A DNA stretch of 64,000 bases from contig NZ_JAGYJK010000018.1 of assembly GCF_018402175.1 (NCBI RefSeq), positions 496,001 to 560,000 on the forward strand. The letters are read 5' to 3'. This document shows, one piece after another, positions 1 to 7,767 of this stretch (position 1 is its first letter; each line of letters begins with the position of its first letter). This DNA is from Yoonia sp. GTDB taxonomy: Bacteria; Pseudomonadota; Alphaproteobacteria; Rhodobacterales; Rhodobacteraceae. The notes below the pieces were generated by a model, which had not been told where the DNA came from, made no database searches, and was given only the letters and a program-made list of their open reading frames with translations. A program made the translations under genes and the position numbers.

Positions 1-259
1 CGAACCCCTGTTCCACCAGAAAGGCCAGCGCGCGATACGCAACCGGCGGCTTGGACCCCAGCCCTTCGGCGTCGAGCCGCGCCAGCACGTCATAGGCCCC
101 AAGGGCGCTGTGGCTTTCCAACAGGATTTCCAGCACCCGCCGCCGGACGGGGGTCATACGGACCTTGCGCGCCGCACAGGCAGCATCCGCCGCCGTCAAA
201 GCCACGCTGATACAGCTGTCATGATCGTGGCGGGCAAAGGCCATCGGGTCTTGGGACAT
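1..259 (-). CDS. zur: Fur-family zinc uptake regulator Zur (3' part outside window)
   Basis: Only the first 86 residues are present; the gene continues off the left edge. The translation starts MSQDPMAFARHDHDSC and then shows the Fur-type winged helix: RMTPVRRRVLEILLES (helix), GAYDVLARL and PPVAYRALAFL (recognition helix). It is divergent from znuA across a 69-bp gap that holds a Zur-type palindrome, which points to Zur rather than Fur, Mur or Irr. Family role: in zinc-replete cells Zur binds Zn and represses znuA and znuCB; znuCB would be expected to the left, outside the window. The metal-binding C-terminal domain cannot be checked here. Confidence 0.88.
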   Translation of the reverse strand, partial: MSQDPMAFARHDHDSCISVALTAADAACAARKVRMTPVRRRVLEILLESHSALGAYDVLARLDAEGLGSKPPVAYRALAFLVEQGF

Positions 260-269
260 GGGTACGCCT

Positions 270-289
270 TGTTATGATATAACATATCA
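270..289. promoter_or_regulatory. Zur box (overlapping AT-rich palindromes)
   Basis: In the zur/znuA intergenic region, GTTAT-N3-ATAAC (271-283) is a perfect palindrome and matches the core of known proteobacterial Zur sites. A second perfect palindrome, TGATAT-N3-ATATCA, overlaps it at about 275-289. The site is 40-60 bp upstream of the znuA start and about 10 bp upstream of the zur start, so one bound dimer or pair of dimers could repress both promoters. Confidence 0.75.
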
Positions 290-328
290 AATATAGCAGT
301 AGCGTGAAATCACTACAAGGACCACAAC

Positions 329-1285
329 ATGATTCGTTTTTTGTCGCTTTGCGCGCTTGCGCCCACCGCCGTCTTTGCCCAGGTGCCGCAGGTGATGACC
401 GATTTCGCCCCGGTCCACAGCCTGACCGCGCAGGTCATGGGCGATCTGGGCGCGCCTGATGTGTTGCTGCCCGCTGGCGCTGATCCGCATGATTACGCGA
501 TGCGCCCCAGCGATGCGGCCAATCTAGGCGCAGCCGATCTGGTGTTCTGGACCGGTCCCAGCTTGACGCCGTGGCTGAGCGATCTTCTTGATACGCTCGC
601 CCCAAATGCGGCACAGGTCGCGTTGCTGGATTTGGCCGGCTGGGACAGATTACCGGTCCGCGATATCCAGCAATTCGTCCTGCCCGCCGCCGAGGACGAC
701 CACGGGCATGATGATCACGAAGACCACGAAGACGAGCACGACGACCACGGCCATGACGACCACGCAGATTTCGATCCGCACGCCTGGCTCGACCCCGCTG
801 TGGCACAGGTCTGGCTGGCTGCGATTGCCGACCAGCTTGGCACCGCTGATCCCGATAATGCCGCGACCTATGCCGCCAATGCTGATGCGGCGATTGCCCG
901 CCTCACAGCGCTGGATGCTGAACTGGCCGCACAATTGGCCCCCTTCGCGGGTCTGGCCTATATCCTGCCCCATGATGGTTATCAGTATTTCGAGGCCCGC
1001 TATGGCCTGACCGCCGCAGGGGCGATTGCGGGGATCGATGCGCGCACCCCCGGCCCGGCACAGGTGGCCAGCCTGCGTGACCAGATGGCCGACAGCAATA
1101 TTGTCTGCGTGTTCAGCGACGCCGAAATCGGGGATCGCTGGGCCACTGTCGTGACCGAAGGCACAGGTGCGCACACAGCCCAGATCGACGGTGTCGGCGC
1201 GGGTCTGGACGGTGGCCCCGCGCTGTACGAGGCCCTGCTGCGCCGTCTGGCCGATGATTTTGCCGCCTGCCTTGGCGGTGCGTAA
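329..1285 (+). CDS. znuA: Zinc ABC transporter substrate-binding protein ZnuA
   Basis: Periplasmic Zn-binding lipoprotein-like component (318 aa, cluster 9/A-1 solute-binding family) that delivers Zn to ZnuBC. The N-terminus is a short Sec signal ending near VFAQ (residue 18). A hallmark acidic/histidine-rich loop lies at about residues 120-150 (repeats of DHGHDD, HEDHEDEHDD), followed by the FDPHAWLDP motif. Likely Zn ligands are His in ADPHDY, His in FDPHAWL, His in LPHDGYQYFE and the acidic residue in VFSDAEIGD. An AAGG ribosome site lies 8 bases before the ATG. It is expected to be Zur-controlled through the box at 270-289. Confidence 0.95.
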   Translation: MIRFLSLCALAPTAVFAQVPQVMTDFAPVHSLTAQVMGDLGAPDVLLPAGADPHDYAMRPSDAANLGAADLVFWTGPSLTPWLSDLLDTLAPNAAQVALLDLAGWDRLPVRDIQQFVLPAAEDDHGHDDHEDHEDEHDDHGHDDHADFDPHAWLDPAVAQVWLAAIADQLGTADPDNAATYAANADAAIARLTALDAELAAQLAPFAGLAYILPHDGYQYFEARYGLTAAGAIAGIDARTPGPAQVASLRDQMADSNIVCVFSDAEIGDRWATVVTEGTGAHTAQIDGVGAGLDGGPALYEALLRRLADDFAACLGGA

Positions 1286-1291
1286 ACGGCC

Positions 1292-2851
1292 CTAGAAATC
1301 AGTGGGGGCGCCGCCTTCCGCTTTGCGGCGCGCCACGAAATCAGCCAGTTCTTCCTTGATGGCCACGTCCAAGGGTGGGGCTTCAAAGGTAGCAAGGATG
1401 TCCTTGTACAGATGATGCGCACGTTCGGCGGTGCCGATGGCCCCCGCTGCCTCCCATGCTTCGTGATTGCGCCAGTCGGACACGAAAGGCTGATAGAACG
1501 CCTGTTCGAACCGGTCCTGCGTGTGCTGCGTGCCAAAGAAATGCCCGCCCGGCCCGACATCCTTGATCGCGTCAAGCGCAATGTCGTCAGGGCCAGTCGC
1601 GGTCAGCATCGGGTCCATATAGCGCTGGATCATCTGGACCACTTCGCAATCCATGATGAACTTTTCGGGGCTGGCGATCAGCCCGCCTTCGAGCCAGCCC
1701 GCCGCGTGATAGACAAGGTTGGTCCCCGATTGCACGGCAGACCAGAGCGAATTGGACGTTTCCCACATCGCCTGCCCGTCGGCCAGATTGGCGGCACAGA
1801 CACCAGATGCCCGCATCGGCAAATCGTAGAACCGCGCCATCTGGCCGGTCATCTGGGTCGCGCGCATATATTCCGGTGTGCCGAACGCGGGCGCGCCGGA
1901 TTTCATATCGACATTGCTGGTGAACGTCCCGATCACGCAGGGCGCGCCGGGCCGGACATATTGGAACAGGGCAATGGCCGACAAAGCCTCGGCAATCGAC
2001 AGGGTCACGGCCCCGGCCATGGTCACGGGGGCCATCGCGCCTGCCAGCGTGAAAGGGGTGACAATGACCGCCTGCCCGCGCCGGATACAGCGCAAACAAC
2101 CGTCGATCATCGGCACGTCGTGTTTCAGCGGCGATGTGGAATTGATATTGGTGTACATATGCGGTTTGGCGGCAAATTGCGCCTCGGTCAGGCCACCGGC
2201 GATGCGCACCATCTCCATCGCGTCCTCGATGCGTTCACGGCCCAGCGAATAAGCATGCGCCACCTTGTCGGTCAGGATCATCTTGTCGTGGATCACATCC
2301 AGATGCCGGACAGAGGCATGCACATCCACAGGTTCCACCGGATAGCCGCCGGAAAAATGGATGCAGTTGAAATATTGCGTCAGCCGCAGCAGGTTGGCGC
2401 ATTGGTCGCGGGTGCCAGACACTTTGCGCCCGATTTCCAGATCATGGTAATTGGGCGGCGAAGCGACAGCCCCGAACAGGATATGATTGCCGCCGATGGT
2501 GATCTTGCGGGCGGGGTTGCGCGGGGTGATGTCGAAACGCGCCGGCGCATGGGCCAGCATGTCCATCACCCAGTCGCGGCCCATGCGGACATTGGTGCCG
2601 TTGACCGTGCAACCGGCCTGCCGGAACAGCGCCAGCGCCTCTTGGTTCAGAAATTCGATCCCGATATCTTCGAGTATGCGCATCGCGCCGTCATGCACCG
2701 CCTGCACGCCTTCGGGTGTCAGCGGTTCGGTCGGGCGGTCGGTGTTGACGGGCAAATGCCACGGCATCTGGTCAATCGACGCAGTCCCGCGCCGCGTGGC
2801 GTTACCCGCCCGTCCGCCGCCGCGCCGCCGTGTCTTGGCCTCTGCCTGCAT
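1292..2851 (-). CDS. MttB-family methyltransferase (non-pyrrolysine)
   Basis: 519-aa protein of the trimethylamine methyltransferase superfamily (PF06253, TIM barrel). Seen: a basic N-terminus, then LTPEGVQAVHDGAMRILEDI, which is typical of the family start, and a full-length barrel without an internal stop. It therefore lacks the in-frame amber (pyrrolysine) codon of true MttB. Characterised non-Pyl members demethylate quaternary amines such as glycine betaine, proline betaine or carnitine and pass the methyl group to a corrinoid protein. No corrinoid protein or activating protein is next to it, so the substrate is not assigned. It is convergent with znuA (6-bp gap). The HAD gene lies about 80 bp upstream on the same strand. 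Confidence 0.85.
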   Translation of the reverse strand: MQAEAKTRRRGGGRAGNATRRGTASIDQMPWHLPVNTDRPTEPLTPEGVQAVHDGAMRILEDIGIEFLNQEALALFRQAGCTVNGTNVRMGRDWVMDMLAHAPARFDITPRNPARKITIGGNHILFGAVASPPNYHDLEIGRKVSGTRDQCANLLRLTQYFNCIHFSGGYPVEPVDVHASVRHLDVIHDKMILTDKVAHAYSLGRERIEDAMEMVRIAGGLTEAQFAAKPHMYTNINSTSPLKHDVPMIDGCLRCIRRGQAVIVTPFTLAGAMAPVTMAGAVTLSIAEALSAIALFQYVRPGAPCVIGTFTSNVDMKSGAPAFGTPEYMRATQMTGQMARFYDLPMRASGVCAANLADGQAMWETSNSLWSAVQSGTNLVYHAAGWLEGGLIASPEKFIMDCEVVQMIQRYMDPMLTATGPDDIALDAIKDVGPGGHFFGTQHTQDRFEQAFYQPFVSDWRNHEAWEAAGAIGTAERAHHLYKDILATFEAPPLDVAIKEELADFVARRKAEGGAPTDF

Positions 2852-2932
2852 GGTAAACCCTGCCCCGTGTCAGGGCAGGATGGCAAAACCGGCAGCACGA
2901 TGATGACGGAAAACCGACAGGTTAGGTCGGAT

Positions 2933-3640
2933 TCAGTCGGCGATCAGCTTTTCCCGCCGCAGCCAGGCCGGAATATCCGCGATGCTGTCCAGCACGATAT
3001 CGGCCAGCCCCGCCAGTTCGTCGCGCGGGGCGGGTCCGGTCAGCACGCCCACGGTCAGCATCCCCGCCGCACGCCCTGCATGCAGGTCATGCGTGCTGTC
3101 GCCAACCATCACGCAGACATCGGGGGCCAGCCCCGTCGCGTGGCAAAAGCCGATCAATTGCCCCGGCCCGGGCTTGGCGCCAAAACCGCTGTCATAGCCC
3201 GCGACAAAGGCGAAATCGGACCTGATCCCCGCCTTGTCCAGATGGCGCAGTGCTGGGCCTTCGGCATCGTTGGTCACCAGCCCAAGGGTCAGGCCCAGCT
3301 GGCGCAACCCCGATGTATAGGCGCGCAATGGCACGGCTTCGACTTGGGCGACCTGTGCTGATCCCGCGTTCATCCGCCCGATCAGCGCGGCCTTGTCCAC
3401 ATCACCCGGCAGCACGCCAAGGATCGCATCGGCCACCACATCCACGGTCGAGGCGATGACGATACTGCCCTGATGAAACCGTGCGTTTTCCATATCATAG
3501 CCCAATGTAGCCGCCAGCCTTTCGCACAGGATCGGGTCATCGCCCGCCTCTGCCACCAGCATGGCGCGGGTCCAGGCGCCCCATGTCGCGTTGAAATCGA
3601 ACAAGGTGCCGTCCTTGTCAAAAAGAATGCCTGCAATCAC
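2933..3640 (-). CDS. HAD-family phosphatase, phosphoglycolate phosphatase-like
   Basis: 235-aa HAD superfamily subfamily IA hydrolase. Motif I is FDKDGTLFDFNATW with the nucleophilic Asp, the motif II region is GLVTND, and motif IV is MVGDSTHDLHAGRAAGM. The best start is a GTG at 3640: it gives VIAGILFDKDG at the N-terminus and is preceded by GGAAAGGAAAG. An ATG upstream at 3709 would add a poorly conserved leader. The protein resembles Gph, which removes 2-phosphoglycolate, but HAD substrates are hard to predict, so the specificity is inferred. It is followed on the same strand by the mttB-like gene. Confidence 0.8.
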   Translation of the reverse strand: MIAGILFDKDGTLFDFNATWGAWTRAMLVAEAGDDPILCERLAATLGYDMENARFHQGSIVIASTVDVVADAILGVLPGDVDKAALIGRMNAGSAQVAQVEAVPLRAYTSGLRQLGLTLGLVTNDAEGPALRHLDKAGIRSDFAFVAGYDSGFGAKPGPGQLIGFCHATGLAPDVCVMVGDSTHDLHAGRAAGMLTVGVLTGPAPRDELAGLADIVLDSIADIPAWLRREKLIAD

Positions 3641-3699
3641 GGTGCTTTCCTTTCCGGTCTGGCCCGCACCGGACCCGACCGCGCGACGGCTGTCAAGCG

Positions 3700-3978
3700 T
3701 CAGGTCCAATGCACCTGTTCAGCCCCCGGCAAGGCATAGCGCGCGCGCAGCGGCATGTCATAGGCCAGCCCCTGCGCATCGCAAAAGGCCATCACCCAAT
3801 TGTCATCCATCGTCAGAAAATCCAGCACTGCAGCCTGAAAGGCCGGTTCCGCCGCGCGGTCGCGCAGATCATCGACCGAGGCCCCGCTTGCCCCCAGAAA
3901 GGTCGTGCAGATCTCGTCCTGTCCAGCCATCCACCCCAAAGCCTGAAGTGCGATCACCTGCGCCTGATCCGGTCCCAT
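3700..3978 (-). CDS. DUF3572 domain-containing protein
   Basis: 92-aa acidic, probably cytosolic protein. The sequence (ALQALGWMAGQDE, FLGASGAS, AAVLDFLTMDDNWVM) matches DUF3572, a small family of unknown function restricted mainly to Alphaproteobacteria. It lies 59 bp upstream of the HAD phosphatase on the same strand and is divergent from the PleD-like gene. No function is proposed. Confidence 0.8.
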   Translation of the reverse strand: MGPDQAQVIALQALGWMAGQDEICTTFLGASGASVDDLRDRAAEPAFQAAVLDFLTMDDNWVMAFCDAQGLAYDMPLRARYALPGAEQVHWT

Positions 3979-4072
3979 GTTCAGTCCTTAATTGTTTAGA
4001 AAGCTTTCTTTAACTATTAAAGCAGAAAGTGTCGGCGAGAAATGCTGTTGTTTCCATCATAAGGATACAGAG

Positions 4073-5464
4073 ATGTCGGGACGGATATTAATCGTCGATG
4101 CAGTACCGACCAACAGGATCGTACTGCGAGTCAAGATGCTGGCCGCGCAATTCGCGGTCGAAGCCTGCGCGTCTAGCGCCGAGGCGCGGGCGATCATCGC
4201 CAATCAATGCCCTGACCTGATCCTTGTCAACCTGTCCGACCCGACCGAGGACCGGCACGGGTTCTGCACCGCGCTCAGGGCGGACCCCAACACCAGCACG
4301 ATCGCGATCATCGCTGTCGGCACCGCCGATACGTCGCGCGCGCGGTTCGCGGCGCTGGATGCGGGGGCCGACGACGTGCTGGCCCGCCCGATCAATGATG
4401 CGCTGTTGCTGGCGCGCATCCGCAGCCTGTTGCGCGCAAGGTCGGTGACCGAGGAATTGCTGTTGCGCGACAGCACCAGCCGCGCCTTGGGATTTTGCGA
4501 AAATCGTGACAGCTTGGTCAATACGGGGCGCATTACGGTCATCACACCAGAGGCGGCACCGATGCCAGAATTGATTGCCACGCTCAATGCGGGGTTAGGT
4601 CATAGCGTCGTTGTGCAGACCGCGTCGGCCGTGCTGCGCCACACTGATGATGTGCATTGCGCCGATCTGTTGATCATTCCCGCGGCTGCCCCCTGTGACC
4701 ATGCCGTTGCGCTGTTCAGTCTTGTGTCTGACCTGCGCTCGCGGGTCGATACGCGGCTCGCGTCCTTGCTGGTCATGGTCCCCGATGGCAAACCCGAGGT
4801 GGGGGCGATGTTTCTGGACCTTGGCGCGGATGACGTGGTGATGCAAAATGCCCTGCCACAAGAGATAATCCTGCGCGCCAAGGCGCTGGTGCGCCGCAAA
4901 CAATTGCATGACGCGCTGCGCCGCAACCTGCTTGACGGGTTACAGGCGGCAGTGACTGATCCGCTGACCGGCCTGTTCAACCGCCGCTATGTCGATCATC
5001 ATCTTGCGCGCATGTCGGAACAATCGGCGGTGGCGGGCAGCGCGCTGGCCGTGATGATGATCGACATCGACCATTTCAAGGCGATCAACGATACCTATGG
5101 CCATGCCGCTGGCGACAGGGTGCTGGTCGCGCTGGCCGCGCGTCTGCGCGACAATCTGCGCGCGGTCGATCTGGTCGCCCGCATCGGCGGCGAAGAATTC
5201 CTGATCGCCATGCCACGCACCAGCGCCAGACAGGCGCAGGGGGCTGCCGACCGGCTGCGCCGGCTGGTGAACCAGACTCCGTTCGATCTGGGCGAGGCAT
5301 ATGCCCCGATCCCGGTGACGATCTCGGTCGGGGTGGCGCTGAGCGACGAGGCGGGGCAGGACCAGCCCGACACGCATTTGATGTGCGATCTGGCGGATGC
5401 TGCGCTCTATCGTGCGAAATCCGCCGGGCGCGACTGCGTGGCCATGCATCTGACAGCCGCCTGA
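4073..5464 (+). CDS. pleD: PleD-like response regulator with GGDEF diguanylate cyclase domain
   Basis: 463-aa two-receiver plus GGDEF protein that makes cyclic di-GMP from GTP. REC1 is at about residues 3-120, a degenerate REC2 at about 155-290, and GGDEF at about 305-455 with TDPLTGLFNRRY, DIDHFKAINDTYGH and the active loop RIGGEEF. An RAVD inhibitory I-site lies five residues before GGEEF. Start: ATG 4073 follows AAGGAT; a longer frame opening at 3992 lacks family similarity. REC1 begins ILIVDAVPTNR (second acidic-pocket residue is Ala), and the usual phosphoacceptor Asp appears as Asn in LILVNLSD, so classical activation by phosphorylation is doubtful. Confidence 0.9.
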   Translation: MSGRILIVDAVPTNRIVLRVKMLAAQFAVEACASSAEARAIIANQCPDLILVNLSDPTEDRHGFCTALRADPNTSTIAIIAVGTADTSRARFAALDAGADDVLARPINDALLLARIRSLLRARSVTEELLLRDSTSRALGFCENRDSLVNTGRITVITPEAAPMPELIATLNAGLGHSVVVQTASAVLRHTDDVHCADLLIIPAAAPCDHAVALFSLVSDLRSRVDTRLASLLVMVPDGKPEVGAMFLDLGADDVVMQNALPQEIILRAKALVRRKQLHDALRRNLLDGLQAAVTDPLTGLFNRRYVDHHLARMSEQSAVAGSALAVMMIDIDHFKAINDTYGHAAGDRVLVALAARLRDNLRAVDLVARIGGEEFLIAMPRTSARQAQGAADRLRRLVNQTPFDLGEAYAPIPVTISVGVALSDEAGQDQPDTHLMCDLADAALYRAKSAGRDCVAMHLTAA

Positions 5465-5468
5465 CCCG

Positions 5469-5912
5469 CTAGCGGCGCTGGTCGCGGTCCAGCCGGTCGG
5501 CAAAGGCCCGCCTGCGGTCCGGCGACATCGCGGCGATCCGGTCCAGCACCGCCATCCGCGCCCGCGCCTGCACCTGTGACAGCCGCGCCGCCTGATCCTC
5601 GATCAGGGCCTGTGTGACTGCCGGATCATAAGGATCGGCGCGCAGGGCCGCCGCCATCTGGCCGCGGAAATCATCCCCGCGCAGGCTGCGGTCGGCCCGC
5701 AATTCACGCGCGATGGCGCGCTTTTCATCGTCGGAAAAGGCGCGCGCGACAGGGCCGACGCCGAAATCGATCCGCGGCGACGAATGCGCCCCGAACCGCC
5801 CCGAAACCAGCGCGCCCCCGATCATCCCCGCGACCGCAAGGTTCAGCGCCAGCGACACCACCAGCACGATGCGCCAGATCCGCGACGGGCGGGTTTGCAC
5901 AAGATCAGCCAT
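5469..5912 (-). CDS. Spy/CpxP-like periplasmic heavy-metal sensor protein
   Basis: 147 aa. A single N-terminal membrane segment (about residues 12-36, IVLVVSLALNLAVAGMIGG) anchors a mostly helical, Arg/Asp-rich periplasmic domain, typical of the Metal_resist/Spy-like family (PF13801). Its start overlaps the end of the anti-sigma-like gene by 8 bases, so it is the last gene of the ECF sigma operon. Known relatives act as periplasmic chaperones or metal sensors. The exact signal here is not known. Confidence 0.75.
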   Translation of the reverse strand: MADLVQTRPSRIWRIVLVVSLALNLAVAGMIGGALVSGRFGAHSSPRIDFGVGPVARAFSDDEKRAIARELRADRSLRGDDFRGQMAAALRADPYDPAVTQALIEDQAARLSQVQARARMAVLDRIAAMSPDRRRAFADRLDRDQRR

Positions 5913-6252
5913 CGGAAAACTCTCCTGCGATCATAAATTCCTCGGGTGACAGACCCAGGCTAACCGGCTCGTCCAACAGCGCCGCGGCATAATCCGCGAC
6001 CACGGGTGGCGGGGCGATGCCGATCCAGATACCCGCCACGGTCGCCGTGGCCAGCCCGCCCAAGGCAGGCCAGCCGCCGATCATCCCGCGCAACTGCGCC
6101 CAGATCGAAGGCTGCGGGTGCCGCACCGGCACCGGGCGCGCCGCATCCGCCAGCACCCGCGCGATCAAGGCGTCATCCGGCACCGGCGTCAGCCTGCGCG
6201 CCTGCGCGAACAGATCGTCCAGCATGTCGTCAGGTGGGTTCGTCATCGTCAT
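5905..6252 (-). CDS. Putative anti-sigma factor (single-pass membrane protein)
   Basis: 115 aa. A cytosolic N-terminal half (about residues 1-60, DDMLDDLFAQARRLTP) is followed by one hydrophobic segment near residues 62-82 and a short periplasmic tail. It overlaps the 3' end of the ECF sigma gene by 23 bases and the next gene by 8. That position and topology, rather than a clear domain match, suggest an anti-sigma factor. There is no zinc-binding HxxxCxxC motif of ZAS anti-sigma factors. An unrelated small membrane protein cannot be excluded. Confidence 0.6.
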   Translation of the reverse strand: MTMTNPPDDMLDDLFAQARRLTPVPDDALIARVLADAARPVPVRHPQPSIWAQLRGMIGGWPALGGLATATVAGIWIGIAPPPVVADYAAALLDEPVSLGLSPEEFMIAGEFSDG

Positions 6253-6844
6253 ACCCCAGTTCTGCCTTGCGCCCCGCCATGATTGCGGACAGCGCCCGTT
6301 TGCCGCGTGCTGTCAGACTTTCCACAGACGCCACGCTGATGTCCATGATCGCCGCGATCTGCGGGTTGGACAATCCTTCCAGATGGCGCAATGCGACCGC
6401 TTGGGCCTGCCGTTCGGGCAATTGCGCCAAGGCATCCGACAAGGCGCGCAGCCTTGCACCGGTCTGCATCTGTGCCGCGACCGACGGGGCACTGTCCATA
6501 GGTTCGGCCACCGTGTCGATCGCCACATGCCGCCTTTTGCGCAGCCGGTCGGTGCACAGGTTCGCGGTGACGCGGTAGAGCCAAGTCGTGATCTGCGCCT
6601 CGCCCCGCCGCCAGTCGGGTGCGATCCGCCACAGCCGCAGCATGGCGTCCTGTGCCACATCCTCGGCCTCGGCGCGATTGGCCAGCATCCGCAGCGCCTG
6701 CGCCAGCACGCGCGGCAACACACGCTGCGTCAAAGCGCCGGCCGCACGCGGGTCGCCGCTGGCATGGGCCAGCAACAGATCCTCGTCCGAGGCATGGGCG
6801 AAAGGGTCGGATACCGCCATCATTTGTGATCGTGCTAGCGGCAT
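6230..6844 (-). CDS. ECF-type RNA polymerase sigma factor
   Basis: 204 aa. Sigma region 2 includes AEDVAQDAMLRLWR and ITTWLYRVTANLCTDRLRKR; sigma region 4 includes LPERQAQAVALRHLEGLSN and a helix-turn-helix up to VESLTARGKRAL. The length and the absence of regions 1 and 3 are typical of ECF sigma factors. A G-rich stretch (GGGGGGCGG) directly before the ATG at 6844 serves as the ribosome site. It heads an operon with the anti-sigma-like and Spy-like genes, and the EF-hand gene lies 53 bp upstream on the same strand. An envelope stress or metal stress role is inferred from these partners. Confidence 0.9.
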   Translation of the reverse strand: MPLARSQMMAVSDPFAHASDEDLLLAHASGDPRAAGALTQRVLPRVLAQALRMLANRAEAEDVAQDAMLRLWRIAPDWRRGEAQITTWLYRVTANLCTDRLRKRRHVAIDTVAEPMDSAPSVAAQMQTGARLRALSDALAQLPERQAQAVALRHLEGLSNPQIAAIMDISVASVESLTARGKRALSAIMAGRKAELGYDDDEPT

Positions 6845-6897
6845 CCGCCCCCCGTGACAATCGGCGACAGGTCGGTGGCCTGCCGCGCGGGTCTGGT

Positions 6898-7191
6898 TCA
6901 GTCACGCGCAGACTTGCCATGACGCCCGCCATGCGCGGCGCGCGCGGCTTCGATCTCGGCCAGTGTCACCATGCCGTCGCCATCGGCATCAACGCGGGTG
7001 AACATCCGTTCCGCGCGGCTGGCGGCACGGTCCTGCGCAAAGGCGGTGAATTCGGCCAGCGTCACGGCCCCGTCACCGTCTGTGTCCATCGCGGCAAAAT
7101 CCGGTCCTTGCCGGTGCCCCTGCGCAAAAGCCACCCCTGCGGTCAATGCAAGCGTTGCAACCAACCCTGCGGCGATCCATCCCTTCTTCAT
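6898..7191 (-). CDS. Small secreted EF-hand calcium-binding protein
   Basis: 97 aa. A Sec signal peptide (MKKGWIAAGLVATLALTAG, cleavage near AFAQ, residue 24) is followed by two canonical EF-hand loops, DTDGDGAVTLAE (about 36-47) and DADGDGMVTLAE (about 68-79), each with all Ca ligands at positions 1, 3, 5 and 12. The His/Arg/Gly-rich tail (HGGRHGK) might add metal binding. It is placed just upstream of the ECF sigma operon on the same strand, so it may be co-transcribed and could link Ca or metal status to that regulon; this is inference. Confidence 0.85.
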   Translation of the reverse strand: MKKGWIAAGLVATLALTAGVAFAQGHRQGPDFAAMDTDGDGAVTLAEFTAFAQDRAASRAERMFTRVDADGDGMVTLAEIEAARAAHGGRHGKSARD

Positions 7192-7374
7192 CTTGTGTCC
7201 TTTCAGTATCCGGCGGCCTTGTGCCGCTGACCCAGATTGAACGGGATCGTGCGGACTTTCCGTCGCAGATGTTGCAATTTTTCTTTTCGCAGGGCCGTGA
7301 CACTCGCACGCAGGGGCCAGCCCTTTCTTTTGACGCGCGAAAGGCCATGTAAGCATCACCCACAGGAGGGTCCG

Positions 7375-7767
7375 ATGACCGACACATCCACCAGCTACGC
7401 CGCCGAACGCCCCACCAAACCCGCGATCATGAACGGTCTGCGCTGCCGCTGCCCGAACTGCGGGCAGGGCAAGCTGTTCGACCGCTATCTGCATGTGGCC
7501 GACACCTGCCCGAACTGCGGCGAGGAACTGTTCCATCACCGCGCCGATGATGGCCCGGCTTATCTGGTGATCCTGCTGGTCGCGCATATCATCGGTTTCG
7601 CGATCCATTTCATGTGGGTCGCATGGCGGCCCGATCCTTGGGTCATGGCGACCGTGCTGTCCTTGGGTGCCGTGGCCCTGTCGCTGGCCCTGCTGCCCCC
7701 GATGAAAGGGCTGATGGTCGGCATTCAATGGGCGCGCCGGATGCATGGATTCGGCCTGAATTCATGA
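7375..7767 (+). CDS. DUF983 family membrane protein
   Basis: 130 aa. Two CPNC motifs near the N-terminus (RCRCPNCGQG and TCPNCGEEL, about residues 24-53) look like a zinc ribbon. Two transmembrane segments follow (about 62-82 and 87-108). This is the DUF983 layout; the function is unknown. The ATG at 7375 follows a strong AGGAGGG ribosome site. The stop overlaps the start of the Nudix gene (ATGA), so the two are translationally coupled. Confidence 0.85.
   Translation: MTDTSTSYAAERPTKPAIMNGLRCRCPNCGQGKLFDRYLHVADTCPNCGEELFHHRADDGPAYLVILLVAHIIGFAIHFMWVAWRPDPWVMATVLSLGAVALSLALLPPMKGLMVGIQWARRMHGFGLNS

Noticed and set aside
700-760. A run of GAC/CAC-type repeats resembling a microsatellite
   Set aside because: It encodes the His/Asp/Glu-rich metal loop of ZnuA and is expected for this protein.
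1412-3361. A 649-codon open frame on the plus strand
   Set aside because: It lies opposite the mttB-like and HAD genes, is rich in His/Arg/Gly and has no family features; it is an antisense shadow typical of high-G+C DNA.
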